A stretch of DNA of 52,735 nucleotides, taken from NCBI GenBank assembly GCA_023391425.1, contig JAEWAX010000063.1:1-52735 (forward strand). The letters run 5' to 3'. Under the pieces are notes generated by a model. The model was given only the letters and a program-made list of their open reading frames with translations, ran no database searches and had not been told where the DNA came from. Source of the DNA: Bacillota bacterium (GTDB lineage: Bacteria; Bacillota; Clostridia; Acetivibrionales; DSM-1351). Positions 23,627-32,571 of this stretch are shown one piece after another. Made by a program: the position numbers and the translations under genes. Numbering within the stretch: the first letter of the stretch is position 1; every line of letters starts with the position of its first letter.

Positions 23627-24781
23627 ATGAAGAAATATTTTTGGATGTGTTTTATTTTTATTATTATGATGTTCTGTACCATGCCAACTTTTGCTGTAGA
23701 CAGTATCACTGAATTACCTAATGTAAAAATTGTGATAGATGGCCAGATAGGAACTTATAAAAATATACCTATCTCCATAAAAGACAGAACTCTTTTGCCA
23801 TTAAAGGAAATTCTTGTAAACCTAGGTGTTCAGGATGATAATGAGCATATTATATGGAATGCTAATGAGCGCAGTGTAACCATTATTAAAGATTCGCAAA
23901 AAATATTTCTAAAGATAGATAGTAATAAAGCCACAGTAAATGATAAGGAATTAATACTAGATGCAAACCCTGTAATTTATAAGGATAAAACCTATATTCC
24001 TGTCAAATTTATTGCTCAAAGTCTTGGAATGAAGGTGGTTTGGGATGGGAGCTCTAGATCTGTACTTATAAGAAACCTAGATGAATTTAATAAAATAAAG
24101 GATATTATTGAGAAATCAAACAAAGCAATGGCTGAAGTAAAAAACTGCAAAATGAAGATGGATATTTCAGCCGATACAAAACAAAAAAGCATGAGTTTTA
24201 ATATTGGAATGCAAATTGATGGTAGTATTGATATCTTAAATAAGAAAATGTATATGAACATGAAAATGAATATGGCAGCACTAAATATGAATATGGATAT
24301 GTACTTTGCTGATAAGACAACTTACATGAAAAACCCATTAACAAATGAATGGGAAAAGGAAACCTTGTCACAGAGCGAATATGATGAAATATTTGCAAAT
24401 AATAGTACTACAGATATTTTGGATGCAACTGGTGCACTTTGTGCAGGACTGAAGGAAGTTGAAAGTCAGAAAGAAAATGAAATACTTTTAAAGGGAGATG
24501 TTTTCTTAGGGGATTTAATTAATATGGCAAACCAAAGCTCTGATATTTCAGATGTTGAATTCGATAAGTTTAATGTTCAAATATCATTAGACAAAAATAC
24601 ATACACAATTAATAACATTGTAATGGAGACTAATTATCACTCGAAAGAGAACTCTCTAGAAAATGCCAATATGAAGATAAAATGTGATTATAGCGATTAT
24701 AACAGTAAGATTGAGATAGTAATACCTGAAGAAGCTATAAAAAATGCTGTCGAAAATTCTGATTTGGAAAATGGACTCTAA
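23627..24781 (+). CDS. Secreted copper amine oxidase N-terminal (stalk) domain protein
   Basis: A 384-aa exported protein. Residues 1-23 are a cleavable signal peptide ending TFA-VD. Residues about 35-145 contain the stalk-domain pattern twice: RTLLPLKEILVNLG ... IIWNANERSVTI, then KTYIPVKFIAQSLGMKVVWDGSSRSVLI. This domain is common in Clostridial cell-surface proteins and is not by itself catalytic. The C-terminal part (about 155-384) looks like a LolA/LppX-like lipoprotein fold (DUF6612-type), rich in Met and Asn (MKMNMAALNMNMDMYF). It is monocistronic with GGAGG before ATG and a very strong terminator after it. Function is unknown. Confidence 0.8.
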   Translation: MKKYFWMCFIFIIMMFCTMPTFAVDSITELPNVKIVIDGQIGTYKNIPISIKDRTLLPLKEILVNLGVQDDNEHIIWNANERSVTIIKDSQKIFLKIDSNKATVNDKELILDANPVIYKDKTYIPVKFIAQSLGMKVVWDGSSRSVLIRNLDEFNKIKDIIEKSNKAMAEVKNCKMKMDISADTKQKSMSFNIGMQIDGSIDILNKKMYMNMKMNMAALNMNMDMYFADKTTYMKNPLTNEWEKETLSQSEYDEIFANNSTTDILDATGALCAGLKEVESQKENEILLKGDVFLGDLINMANQSSDISDVEFDKFNVQISLDKNTYTINNIVMETNYHSKENSLENANMKIKCDYSDYNSKIEIVIPEEAIKNAVENSDLENGL

Positions 24782-24787
24782 GGACCA

Positions 24788-24834
24788 GACAGGAAAGGAG
24801 TTGACAATTTATCAACTCCTTTCCTGTCTTTATG
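24788..24834. terminator. Very strong bidirectional terminator
   Basis: Perfect 17-bp stem (24788-24804 with 24812-24828) around a 7-nt loop, followed by TTTATGG. It separates the stalk protein from the MarR gene. Confidence 0.85.
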
Positions 24835-24894
24835 GATAACCTTTATCTCAGAAGTAATCGTTCTTATGATTTTTTTACAATTATTTAAACAGTA

Positions 24895-25338
24895 TTATAT
24901 TTTTAAAATCAAATCAGTCATCGGAAGTATCAATGTCTTTAATTCCTCTAAATCTTTATCGCTTAAGACTGCTATTTTTTCAGCCAGCATGCTTTTAAGT
25001 CTTTGCTTATTTTCTTCTAAAAAAACATGTGCCTTTTCAGTAGCTTCTATCATTACTATTCGCCTATCATTAGGATCATTAAATCTATTAACAAAACCTT
25101 CGGAAATAAGATTATCAATTATTGGTGTCATATTGGGCTTGGATATTATCAAGTCGCTTGCGATTTTTGAAACCGGACAAGGCCCAGAATGAGCAATATG
25201 CAATATTGCTTTCATATGTGAATGTGGGATACACATACCTTTTGACATTTGATTCGGATTAAATATTCTAGCAGATAAAAGGAATACCAAATTTAATAAA
25301 TCACTAGAAATACTGTCTAAATCTTCTTTTGGAACCAT
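24895..25338 (-). CDS. MarR family transcriptional regulator
   Basis: A 147-aa winged-helix regulator. The recognition part (about 55-85) reads CPVSKIASDLIISKPNMTPIIDNL and the wing FVNRFNDPNDRRIVMIEAT (about 84-102) has the DxRR signature. It is divergent from the heterodimeric ABC exporter genes, so it probably represses them and itself. An A/T-rich gap of 363 bp lies between the two starts. The ligand is unknown but an exporter substrate is expected. Confidence 0.9.
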   Translation of the reverse strand: MVPKEDLDSISSDLLNLVFLLSARIFNPNQMSKGMCIPHSHMKAILHIAHSGPCPVSKIASDLIISKPNMTPIIDNLISEGFVNRFNDPNDRRIVMIEATEKAHVFLEENKQRLKSMLAEKIAVLSDKDLEELKTLILPMTDLILKI

Positions 25339-25561
25339 TCTAAAAACTCCTTTTGTTAAGTTTAATTAAATACTTTATTATTTGAGACATATAAAAAAGA
25401 TATACGTATATTTATAAGTGCGATTATCTATTAATAAGTTCAAGTGTGTTTATAAAACAGAATATATGAAAATACTTTACAATAATATTATAAACTAATT
25501 AAAATAATTATACAATAATAAATATTATATAATTAAAACAATTATATAATTAAAATTATTA

Positions 25562-25590
25562 TTGACATATAATAGTTATGTATTTATAAT
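25562..25590 (+). promoter_or_regulatory. Perfect sigma-A promoter of the ABC exporter operon
   Basis: TTGACA, 17 bp, TATAAT; transcription would start about 25597 with a leader of roughly 100 nt. The gap between 25339 and 25561 is nearly all A/T with many short AATTATA inverted repeats that may be MarR sites; I cannot choose one. Confidence 0.85.
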
Positions 25591-25701
25591 TACATATTAT
25601 TGATATTTTAAATTATGCATTTTCTTGACTGAATCAAACAAACATCTTTATGTGATTTAGTAAGACTAACATCAGGGGGCTATTACAGAAAGGGGTAATA
25701 C

Positions 25702-27972
25702 ATGGGTAAATTATTAAAACATTTGAAACCGCATGTAGTTGCAATAATTGGTATAGTTGCTTTTTTGCTTTTACAAGCTGTTTGCGATTTATCATTGCCA
25801 GACTATATGTCTAATATTGTTAATGTTGGTATTCAACAGGGAGGTATTAAAAATGCCGTCCCAGATATTATACGAAAAAGTGAAATGGACAAAATTACTT
25901 TTTTTATGAAGGATGACGAAAGGGACTTGGTACTTAGCAATTTTACTTTAGTAAAGAAGGATAATATTTCACAAACTGATTTAGATAAATATTCAAAGAA
26001 ATATCCTGAAATAAAAAATAATGATGTTTATACACTTAATACAAAAGACCAAGAAACACTGGATAAGCTAAACATTGAATTGGGTAAAGCAATGTTGGTT
26101 GTTGGAACTATTGAAGGCACTATAGTGATGCCCAAAGCTTCCACAGATGAAAGTAAAGAAGCACCTAAAGCTGATAATAATATGTCAAAGATGTTGTCAA
26201 GTATGCCAGCAGGGTCAGATCCCTTTGTTGTTTTAACAAAGTTACCTAAAGTACAATTACAGGGAATTCAGAAATCAATAGATGATCAGTTCTCTAAAAT
26301 GCCTGACAGCATAATTACACAGGGTGCTGTTGTTTATGTAGAAGCTGAGTATAAAGCACTTGGCAGAAATACAGACGATATGCAATCTAACTATATTTTG
26401 TTAGCAGGGCTTCAAATGCTACTGATAGCACTTGTAAGTATGGGCGCCACTGTATTTGTGGGTTTCCTTGCAGCAAGAGTATCAGCAGGCCTTGGGAGAA
26501 GCCTAAGAAAAAATGTGTTTGAAAATGTTGTTGGATTTTCAAATACTGAATTTGATAAGTTCTCTACATCTTCATTAATCACCAGGAGTACAAATGACAT
26601 ACAGCAGGTTCAGATGTTTATGGTTATGTTCCTGAGGTTAGTATTCTACGCTCCTATCTTAGGTATTGGAGGCGTTATAAAGGTAATAAACACAGATACC
26701 TCAATGTCTTGGGTAATAGGCGTAGCGGTTCTGGCAATTATGGCTTTGGTGTTGGTGCTATTTGGAGTAGCAATGCCAAAATTCAAAAGTATGCAGAAGC
26801 TTGTTGACAGGTTAAATCTTGTAACACGTGAAGCACTAACGGGAATGCTGGTAATAAGAGCATTTGGTACACAGAAAACAGAAGAAAAGAAATTTGAAAA
26901 TGCAAATAAGGATTTCACTAACACAAATCTTTTTGTCAGCAGAGTTATGGCAGTAATGTTTCCAGTCATGATGCTGATAATGAATGGTGTTATGTTATTA
27001 ATAGTATGGGTAGCTTCTCATCAGATAGATCTTGGTAAAATGCAAGTTGGTAATATGATGGCCTTTATTCAGTATGCTATGCAGATAATAATGGCCTTCC
27101 TAATGATCTCTATGGTCTCCATTATTCTTCCACGTGCGTCAGTTTCCATTGCACGTATTGCAGAAGTAATAGGTACAAAAGGAACAATTCTAGATTCTAA
27201 AAAACCAAAGGAATTTTATAAAGAGCTTAAAGGAAATGTTGAATTCAAAAACGTATCTTTCAAATATCCTGGAGCAGATGATGAAGTACTTTATGATATT
27301 AACTTTACAGCTAAAGCAGGAGAAACTACTGCTTTTATAGGTAGTACTGGAAGTGGAAAAACTACTCTGATAAACCTTATACCTCGTTTTTACGATATAA
27401 CTGGTGGTCAGATATTAGTTGATGGTGTTGATATTAGAGATGTTTCACAACATGATTTGAGGAATAAAATAGGTTATGTTCCTCAAAAGGGAATACTCTT
27501 CTCTGGAAATATTGAAAGTAACTTGAGATATGGTTATGAAGCTGCAACAGAAGATGAATTGAAGTATGCTGCTGAAATCGCTCAGGCTATGGACTTTATT
27601 AATGAGAAAGAAGACGGTTTCAAAACGGAAATAGCACAGGGCGGTACAAATGTATCAGGTGGGCAGAAGCAGAGGCTATCAATTGCAAGAGCACTCGTTA
27701 AGAAACCTGAAATATTCATTTTTGACGATAGCTTCTCAGCACTTGATTTCAAGACTGATGCTGCATTAAGGAAAGCGTTGAAAGCAAAAACCGAAGGTGC
27801 AACTATGTTGATTGTAGCCCAGAGAATAAGCACTGTTATGAATGCGGATCAAATCCTAGTTCTGGATGAAGGAAAAGTTGTGGGAAAGGGAACTCACAAA
27901 GAGCTAATGGAAAGCTGCGAAGTGTATCAACAAATAGCTCTATCCCAGCTGTCAAAGGAGGAACTAGCATGA
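25702..27972 (+). CDS. Heterodimeric ABC exporter, subunit with degenerate ATP site and large extracellular domain
   Basis: A 756-aa half transporter. TM1 is about 10-32, followed by an unusually long extracytoplasmic insert (about 35-228) before TM2 (about 233-257); four further helices follow to about 465. The ATPase has Walker A GSTGSGKT (547-554) and signature SGGQ (652-655), but the catalytic Glu after Walker B is D676 (FIFDDSFSALD) and the switch His is Q707 (IVAQRIST). It therefore should form the non-hydrolytic site of a BmrCD/TM287-288-like heterodimer with the next gene. The stop overlaps the next start (ATGA). Regulated presumably by the divergent MarR. Confidence 0.92.
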   Translation: MGKLLKHLKPHVVAIIGIVAFLLLQAVCDLSLPDYMSNIVNVGIQQGGIKNAVPDIIRKSEMDKITFFMKDDERDLVLSNFTLVKKDNISQTDLDKYSKKYPEIKNNDVYTLNTKDQETLDKLNIELGKAMLVVGTIEGTIVMPKASTDESKEAPKADNNMSKMLSSMPAGSDPFVVLTKLPKVQLQGIQKSIDDQFSKMPDSIITQGAVVYVEAEYKALGRNTDDMQSNYILLAGLQMLLIALVSMGATVFVGFLAARVSAGLGRSLRKNVFENVVGFSNTEFDKFSTSSLITRSTNDIQQVQMFMVMFLRLVFYAPILGIGGVIKVINTDTSMSWVIGVAVLAIMALVLVLFGVAMPKFKSMQKLVDRLNLVTREALTGMLVIRAFGTQKTEEKKFENANKDFTNTNLFVSRVMAVMFPVMMLIMNGVMLLIVWVASHQIDLGKMQVGNMMAFIQYAMQIIMAFLMISMVSIILPRASVSIARIAEVIGTKGTILDSKKPKEFYKELKGNVEFKNVSFKYPGADDEVLYDINFTAKAGETTAFIGSTGSGKTTLINLIPRFYDITGGQILVDGVDIRDVSQHDLRNKIGYVPQKGILFSGNIESNLRYGYEAATEDELKYAAEIAQAMDFINEKEDGFKTEIAQGGTNVSGGQKQRLSIARALVKKPEIFIFDDSFSALDFKTDAALRKALKAKTEGATMLIVAQRISTVMNADQILVLDEGKVVGKGTHKELMESCEVYQQIALSQLSKEELA

Positions 27973-29843
27973 GTAATAATTCAGAAAATGTAAAAAGACA
28001 TGGCTCAAGAAGACAGGGTAGAGGCCCAATGTCTGGAGGCCCAATGGGCCTGAAAGGTGAAAAGGCAAAAGATTTTAAAGGAACAATGAAAAAATTAATT
28101 GCATATATGAAACCGTATAGGCTTTCAGTAATAGTTTCTTTTATATTTGCAATAGGTGGAGCAGCATTTTCAATAGCTGGACCTAAAATACTTGCAAAAG
28201 CAACTACAAAATTATTTGAAGGTTTATTAAGTAAAGTTTCAGGTGCAGGTTCGGGTATTGATTTTGAATTTATAGCAAGTACGCTCTTGTTTCTTGTAGG
28301 GTTATATGCATTAAGTGCACTATTTATGTTTATACAGAACTATCTAATGTCAAGTGTAGCTCAAAAGGTATCGTTTAAATTAAGAAAAGAGATTTCAGAG
28401 AAGATTAATCGAATGCCGCTTAAGTTCTTTGATAAAATGAATCATGGCGAGGTTTTATCCAGAGTAACAAACGATGTTGACACAGTGAGCCAGACTTTGA
28501 ATCAGAGTCTATCTCAAATGATAACCGCATTCACTCAACTTATAGGTACACTAATAATGATGCTGACTATAAGTTGGCTGATGACAGTTGCTTCTGTACT
28601 GATTATACCATTATCAATAATATTTATTGGCTTGATAGTTAAAAAATCTCAAAAGTATTTTAAATCACAGCAGGAATATCTTGGGCATGTTAATGGCCAC
28701 GTTGAAGAAATATTTAGTGGTCATACTATTATGAAAGCTTTTAATGGTGAGAAAAAAGCAGTAGAGGAATTTGATGATTTTAATAATACATTATATAAAT
28801 CTGCATGGAAGTCACAATTCCTGTCAGGTATGATGTTCCCTATCATGGGTTTCATAGGTAATATTGGTTATGTTTTAGTATCAATACTTGGTGGCTGGTT
28901 AACTATAAAGAAAACGATTGAGGTTGGAGATATCCTTGCTTTTGTACAATACGTACGTAACTTCCAACAGCCAATAGGTCAAGCTGCTCAGGTTGCAAAT
29001 GTACTACAGTCAACGGCAGCAGCTGCTGAAAGAGTTTTTGCTTTCCTAGAAGAGGAGGAAGAGACAAAGGATGTTGAAAATCCTGCTAGTACAGAAAACG
29101 TTGTAGGTGAAGTTGAATTTAAAAATGTTCACTTCGGATACAATCAGGAAAATATAATAATCAATGACTTCTCAGCTAAAATAAAGTCTGGTCAGAGAGT
29201 AGCGATTGTCGGTCCTACCGGTGCTGGTAAGACTACCATAGTTAAATTGCTTATGCGTTTCTATGATTTGAATAGTGGAGATATTTTCATCGATGGAATA
29301 AAATCAACAGATTTCAGGCGTAATGATTTGAGAGATATGTTCGGTATGGTACTTCAAGACACGTGGCTCTTCAACGGAACGATAATGGATAATATTCGTT
29401 ATGGCAGACTTGATGCAACTGATGAAGAAGTTATCCAGGCTGCAAAAGCTGCACATGCTCACCATTTTATTAAGACCTTGCCTGACGGCTACAAAATGGT
29501 TTTAAATGAAGAAGCAAGCAATGTATCACAAGGCCAAAAGCAGCTTTTGACAATAGCTCGTGCTATCTTGTCAGACCCTAAGATACTCATACTTGATGAA
29601 GCAACAAGCTCAGTAGATACACGTACAGAGGTGCTTATACAAAAGGCAATGGAAAACTTGATGCATAATAGAACAAGCTTCATTATCGCTCATAGACTAT
29701 CAACCATCAGAGATGCTGACTTAATATTAGTAATGAAGGATGGCGATATTATTGAGCAGGGAACACATGAAGATTTGTTGACTGCAAATGGCTTCTATTC
29801 TTCATTGTACAATAGCCAGTTCGAAACTGGGGAAGCGTCTTAG
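27969..29843 (+). CDS. Heterodimeric ABC exporter, subunit with catalytic ATP site
   Basis: A 624-aa half transporter. A basic, Gly-rich N-terminal tail (about 1-45) is followed by six helices (about 58-345). The ATPase has Walker A GPTGAGKT (415-422), Walker B LILDEATSS with catalytic E544, and switch H575, all intact. Its signature is degenerate: SQGQ (520-523) instead of SGGQ. This is exactly complementary to the partner gene, whose Walker B Glu and switch His are changed but whose signature is good. One consensus and one degenerate site per heterodimer follows. Family members export drugs or lipids; the real substrate is unknown. Confidence 0.93.
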   Translation: MSNNSENVKRHGSRRQGRGPMSGGPMGLKGEKAKDFKGTMKKLIAYMKPYRLSVIVSFIFAIGGAAFSIAGPKILAKATTKLFEGLLSKVSGAGSGIDFEFIASTLLFLVGLYALSALFMFIQNYLMSSVAQKVSFKLRKEISEKINRMPLKFFDKMNHGEVLSRVTNDVDTVSQTLNQSLSQMITAFTQLIGTLIMMLTISWLMTVASVLIIPLSIIFIGLIVKKSQKYFKSQQEYLGHVNGHVEEIFSGHTIMKAFNGEKKAVEEFDDFNNTLYKSAWKSQFLSGMMFPIMGFIGNIGYVLVSILGGWLTIKKTIEVGDILAFVQYVRNFQQPIGQAAQVANVLQSTAAAAERVFAFLEEEEETKDVENPASTENVVGEVEFKNVHFGYNQENIIINDFSAKIKSGQRVAIVGPTGAGKTTIVKLLMRFYDLNSGDIFIDGIKSTDFRRNDLRDMFGMVLQDTWLFNGTIMDNIRYGRLDATDEEVIQAAKAAHAHHFIKTLPDGYKMVLNEEASNVSQGQKQLLTIARAILSDPKILILDEATSSVDTRTEVLIQKAMENLMHNRTSFIIAHRLSTIRDADLILVMKDGDIIEQGTHEDLLTANGFYSSLYNSQFETGEAS

Positions 29844-29917
29844 GTTAGAATTAACTTGTGCAAGAAAACTGTAGTTATAAACAAATATATTAATGCGTTA
29901 TAGATAAAATAAAAAAT

Positions 29918-29960
29918 GGGGATGTAACAGATTTAAAAAATTTGGTGCATCCCCTTCTTT
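29918..29960. terminator. Bidirectional terminator after the ABC exporter operon
   Basis: GGGGATG and CATCCCC close a ~16-bp imperfect stem (29918-29954) followed by TTCTTT; an A-run on the other side serves the convergent DUF1015 gene. Confidence 0.7.
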
Positions 29961-29995
29961 ATGTCTATCAAGTTAACAAATTTGTTCCTAGCGTA

Positions 29996-30025
29996 CACTT
30001 TACAAGTATAAGTGCAACTAGGCTT
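29996..30025 (+). repeat. Stray copy of the CAAGTATAAGTGCAACTAG repeat
   Basis: CACTTTACAAGTATAAGTG plus CAACTAGGCTT matches the start of the 70-bp repeats at 14447-14589 almost exactly, 15 kb away. The GCGCCTACGG part is missing. It overlaps no gene but lies just before the DUF1015 stop. Confidence 0.65.
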
Positions 30026-30032
30026 CATATGT

Positions 30033-31361
30033 CTAGCGGATTTTTCTACACTCTAGGTAAAAACGCTTTTCCTCTGCTTCGCCCATTGAGAAGGTTTTCC
30101 TAGGAAGAGCACCGTCTAGAATAACTGTTTTAAATAAATCTGTTTTATTCATTGATGGAAGGTAAATTCCCATATTACCAGGCTGTGAACCAAGCTTTGT
30201 TACAACATCTTCGCCATGAATATAATCAAGCTTTACCTCTGGATGTGCTTTAATATAGCTGTCCAAGAAGGCTTGCAGTGTACCAACCTCCAGATTGTTT
30301 ACTGGGTTATCAATGGTAATCTTACCTTCTCCAGAAGCTGTAATGTATCTGAAACTGTGTCCAGTGCTTTGCACCATTTTATTACATGCACATTCATCAG
30401 CACATGTAGCATTGTTATAAAAAGCTGAAAATTCTTTAATAAGGTTATGAGCATCTACATTAAATAACACTCTATGTATTGGCTCAAAAACAAGACCGTC
30501 ATCATGTACATTAACAAGTTCCACTAAAGCAAACCTAGCAGGATGGTTTTGTTGCTCTTCTATAGAAAGGCTAGCTTTTACATTCTCCCAGTGCCCTTTT
30601 GCAGAAGCTAGAGAATGGTTACCATCACCCACAGCAAAGAGGAGAATGTCGTTATTACAACCTATATTATATTTCTTGCAAAAGGTTTCCTTTTGTGCTA
30701 AATGTGAAAGTGCATCTGCAATAGCAGAAATATCACTTTCCTCTGATACTTTATATCCCTTAATATGTCCACCGTTCATCATTAAATCAAAATCATACAG
30801 CTTTTCCAAACTAGCTGACTTCTCGAAAAGCGGTTCAATTACTGTTTTATTAGGGTCATCAATTAACACCATTATGTGAGGTAGCTCAATAGGTGCGTTT
30901 TGACGTATTTTTATTCTAGGAGGAAGTCGTTCTATAACAGTGCCCTCAGTAGCTCGAATCAATGCACTTGAGCCCTTTGTATAGTCATAGCATTCTAAAT
31001 CAAGTGCTATCATTAATCCCTTTCTTGATTGAGAGTGAGAGGTTTTTCTATCAACTAGAATAAAGCAATTGTCTAGTTCGCTAATAACCTTTTCGTCAAT
31101 ATATTTCCTCATATTGTCATTTATAAGAGCTATTCTTTGTTCACTGTCACCATCCTCCAAATATACTTCTGGGTATATTATGTTGAGAGTGGAAGGCTTT
31201 ACGCTGGTAATATCCTCAACCTTTTTCCAATACTCTCGCTCCGAAGTATATTGATCGCAGGCTACAACCGCCCAACTGCTTAGGTCATTTTTTAGCTCTG
31301 GCAGCATGATTTTAGGAATATTTACACCTAAATCGGATAAAACACTATTTGAATTAATCAT
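30033..31361 (-). CDS. DUF1015 family protein
   Basis: A 442-aa cytosolic protein of the DUF1015 (COG4198) family, with the hallmark FAVGDGNHSLASAKGHW (about 241-257) and NHPARFALVELVNVHD (about 275-290). The D-G-N-H block recalls the D-G-x-H of ParB-fold serine kinases such as SerK; that link is my inference. The family is often found beside serC and serA in Clostridia; here serC-serA lies about 7 kb away. ATG 31361 has GAGGTG 6 nt upstream; a GTG two codons earlier is less likely. It is monocistronic and convergent with the ABC exporter operon. Confidence 0.85.
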   Translation of the reverse strand: MINSNSVLSDLGVNIPKIMLPELKNDLSSWAVVACDQYTSEREYWKKVEDITSVKPSTLNIIYPEVYLEDGDSEQRIALINDNMRKYIDEKVISELDNCFILVDRKTSHSQSRKGLMIALDLECYDYTKGSSALIRATEGTVIERLPPRIKIRQNAPIELPHIMVLIDDPNKTVIEPLFEKSASLEKLYDFDLMMNGGHIKGYKVSEESDISAIADALSHLAQKETFCKKYNIGCNNDILLFAVGDGNHSLASAKGHWENVKASLSIEEQQNHPARFALVELVNVHDDGLVFEPIHRVLFNVDAHNLIKEFSAFYNNATCADECACNKMVQSTGHSFRYITASGEGKITIDNPVNNLEVGTLQAFLDSYIKAHPEVKLDYIHGEDVVTKLGSQPGNMGIYLPSMNKTDLFKTVILDGALPRKTFSMGEAEEKRFYLECRKIR

Positions 31362-31729
31362 AAACACACCTCATAAGTTCTATTTAAAATGTTTAAAATG
31401 CTTTCACTTATTTTAAATTTTACATTAATCCTTGTTCTAAGTCAATTTTCATAAAATTTACAAAATAATTTTTCTTAAGATCATAAAATCTTCGTCAAAC
31501 TCTCGTAAATTCCTATTTGTAAAAATAAGTGTTCTTACAGAAGAACCATTATTTAATTTTTATTTAATTGAATTATTTAAATGACTATAACAAATAATAA
31601 ACATATTACAAAAGTTAAACCAAGGATTAAAGATTAGTGAAAATGGTTAGTTAAAAGCTGTAATAGTCGGTATAGGACGCTAAAATTAAAGTCAAAAAAT
31701 AGTGATAAGTGAAAATGCGGGGGGATGTG
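31362..31729. other. A/T-rich intergenic region with small hairpins
   Basis: This 368-bp gap separates divergent genes. It holds two small hairpins (AAGAT/ATCTT near 31478-31493, and GTTCTT ACAG AAGAAC at 31531-31546, followed by an A/T run). No convincing promoter pair, riboswitch or coding segment was recognised. Confidence 0.4.
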
Positions 31730-32263
31730 ATGCTTAGAAAGTATAGTGATGTATTGGGACTACCAGTTATCTCTGCAAAAGATGGAATGAAAATTGGAAC
31801 ATTAAAAGATGTTGTTTTCTGCAAGGATAACAAAGGTATTCTTGGGTTCGTATTAGAAAAAAACAGCCATGCGTTGAAGGGAACCGTTGTTTTACTAAAT
31901 GATGTATTAAGTCTTGGAAACGATGCACTAATAATAGATAATCCTAATTGTCTGTTGGAATATAGAAAATTTAAAAAAACCTGTGAAATACAAGACAAAA
32001 TACAGCTGCGTGGCTTAAAAATATATACACATTCAGGAGAAGATATTGGAATAGTAAAGGATATACTTTTTGATTATAAAACAGGAAAAGTCGAGGGAGT
32101 CCAGGTATCTGACGGTTTTGTTCAAGATTTAATAATGGGGAGAAATATACTACCGTTTTTTGGTAAAGTTGAAATAGGGAATGGAAATATTTTAGTTGAA
32201 AACGAAGCAGTTGAAGAAATGATGAATACTGGTGGTGGCCTTAGAAGCCGACTAGAAAATTAA
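31730..32263 (+). CDS. PRC-barrel domain protein (YrrD-like)
   Basis: A 177-aa soluble protein with two PRC-barrel-like halves: LPVISAKDGMKIGTLKDVVF (about 11-30) and LKIYTHSGEDIGIVKDILFDY (about 98-118). These beta-barrels occur in RimM, photosynthetic reaction centres and small Firmicute proteins such as YrrD, whose role is unknown. The ATG at 31730 is preceded by GGGGGGA; a GTG start seven codons upstream is less likely. The YtxH-like gene follows after 28 nt and an AI-2E permease after that, an order known in front of alaS in many Firmicutes, but alaS is absent here. Confidence 0.8.
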   Translation: MLRKYSDVLGLPVISAKDGMKIGTLKDVVFCKDNKGILGFVLEKNSHALKGTVVLLNDVLSLGNDALIIDNPNCLLEYRKFKKTCEIQDKIQLRGLKIYTHSGEDIGIVKDILFDYKTGKVEGVQVSDGFVQDLIMGRNILPFFGKVEIGNGNILVENEAVEEMMNTGGGLRSRLEN

Positions 32264-32291
32264 CATAAATTTATTGTTTATGGAGGTGATT

Positions 32292-32471
32292 ATGATGATG
32301 AAATTTGCAAGAGGTATGGTTATTGGAGGGCTAATTGGAGCATCAATTAGTGTTCTTACAAATCCAGATATAATAGACCCTCGCATGCGGAGAAAAATGA
32401 TTAAGTCAGGAAGAAAGATAATGCATAGGTCAAGTAATGTTTTCGGAGATATGATAAGCATGTTTAGATGA
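32292..32471 (+). CDS. Small YtxH-like protein
   Basis: A 59-aa protein with one short hydrophobic, Gly-rich segment (MVIGGLIGASISVLTN, about 9-24) followed by a basic tail. This resembles YtxH-type small envelope proteins of Firmicutes. Three ATG codons in a row follow GGAGGTGATT; any could be used, I give the first. Upstream extension to a TTG would place the Shine-Dalgarno inside the gene. It is coupled with the PRC-barrel gene and ends before a strong hairpin. Confidence 0.6.
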   Translation: MMMKFARGMVIGGLIGASISVLTNPDIIDPRMRRKMIKSGRKIMHRSSNVFGDMISMFR

Positions 32472-32488
32472 TACAAAAGGGTATTAAA

Positions 32489-32532
32489 GGGGTTGTTGCG
32501 ATACTATATAAATATAGTTTTGCAACAGTCCC
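32489..32532 (+). terminator. Strong hairpin between the YtxH-like gene and the AI-2E permease gene
   Basis: About 20 paired bases (GGGGTTGTTGC.. with ..GCAACAGTCCC) around TAAA. There is no T-run after it, so it may be a processing or attenuation element rather than a full terminator. Confidence 0.45.
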
Positions 32533-32571
32533 TAAGTCTATTCTAATAAACTAAAATACGTGGAGTACAAC

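Noticed and set aside
25339..25561. Short direct and inverted AATTATA repeats taken for a CRISPR-like or MarR array
   Set aside because: The region is nearly pure A/T, repeats have no constant unit or spacer, so no array can be claimed.
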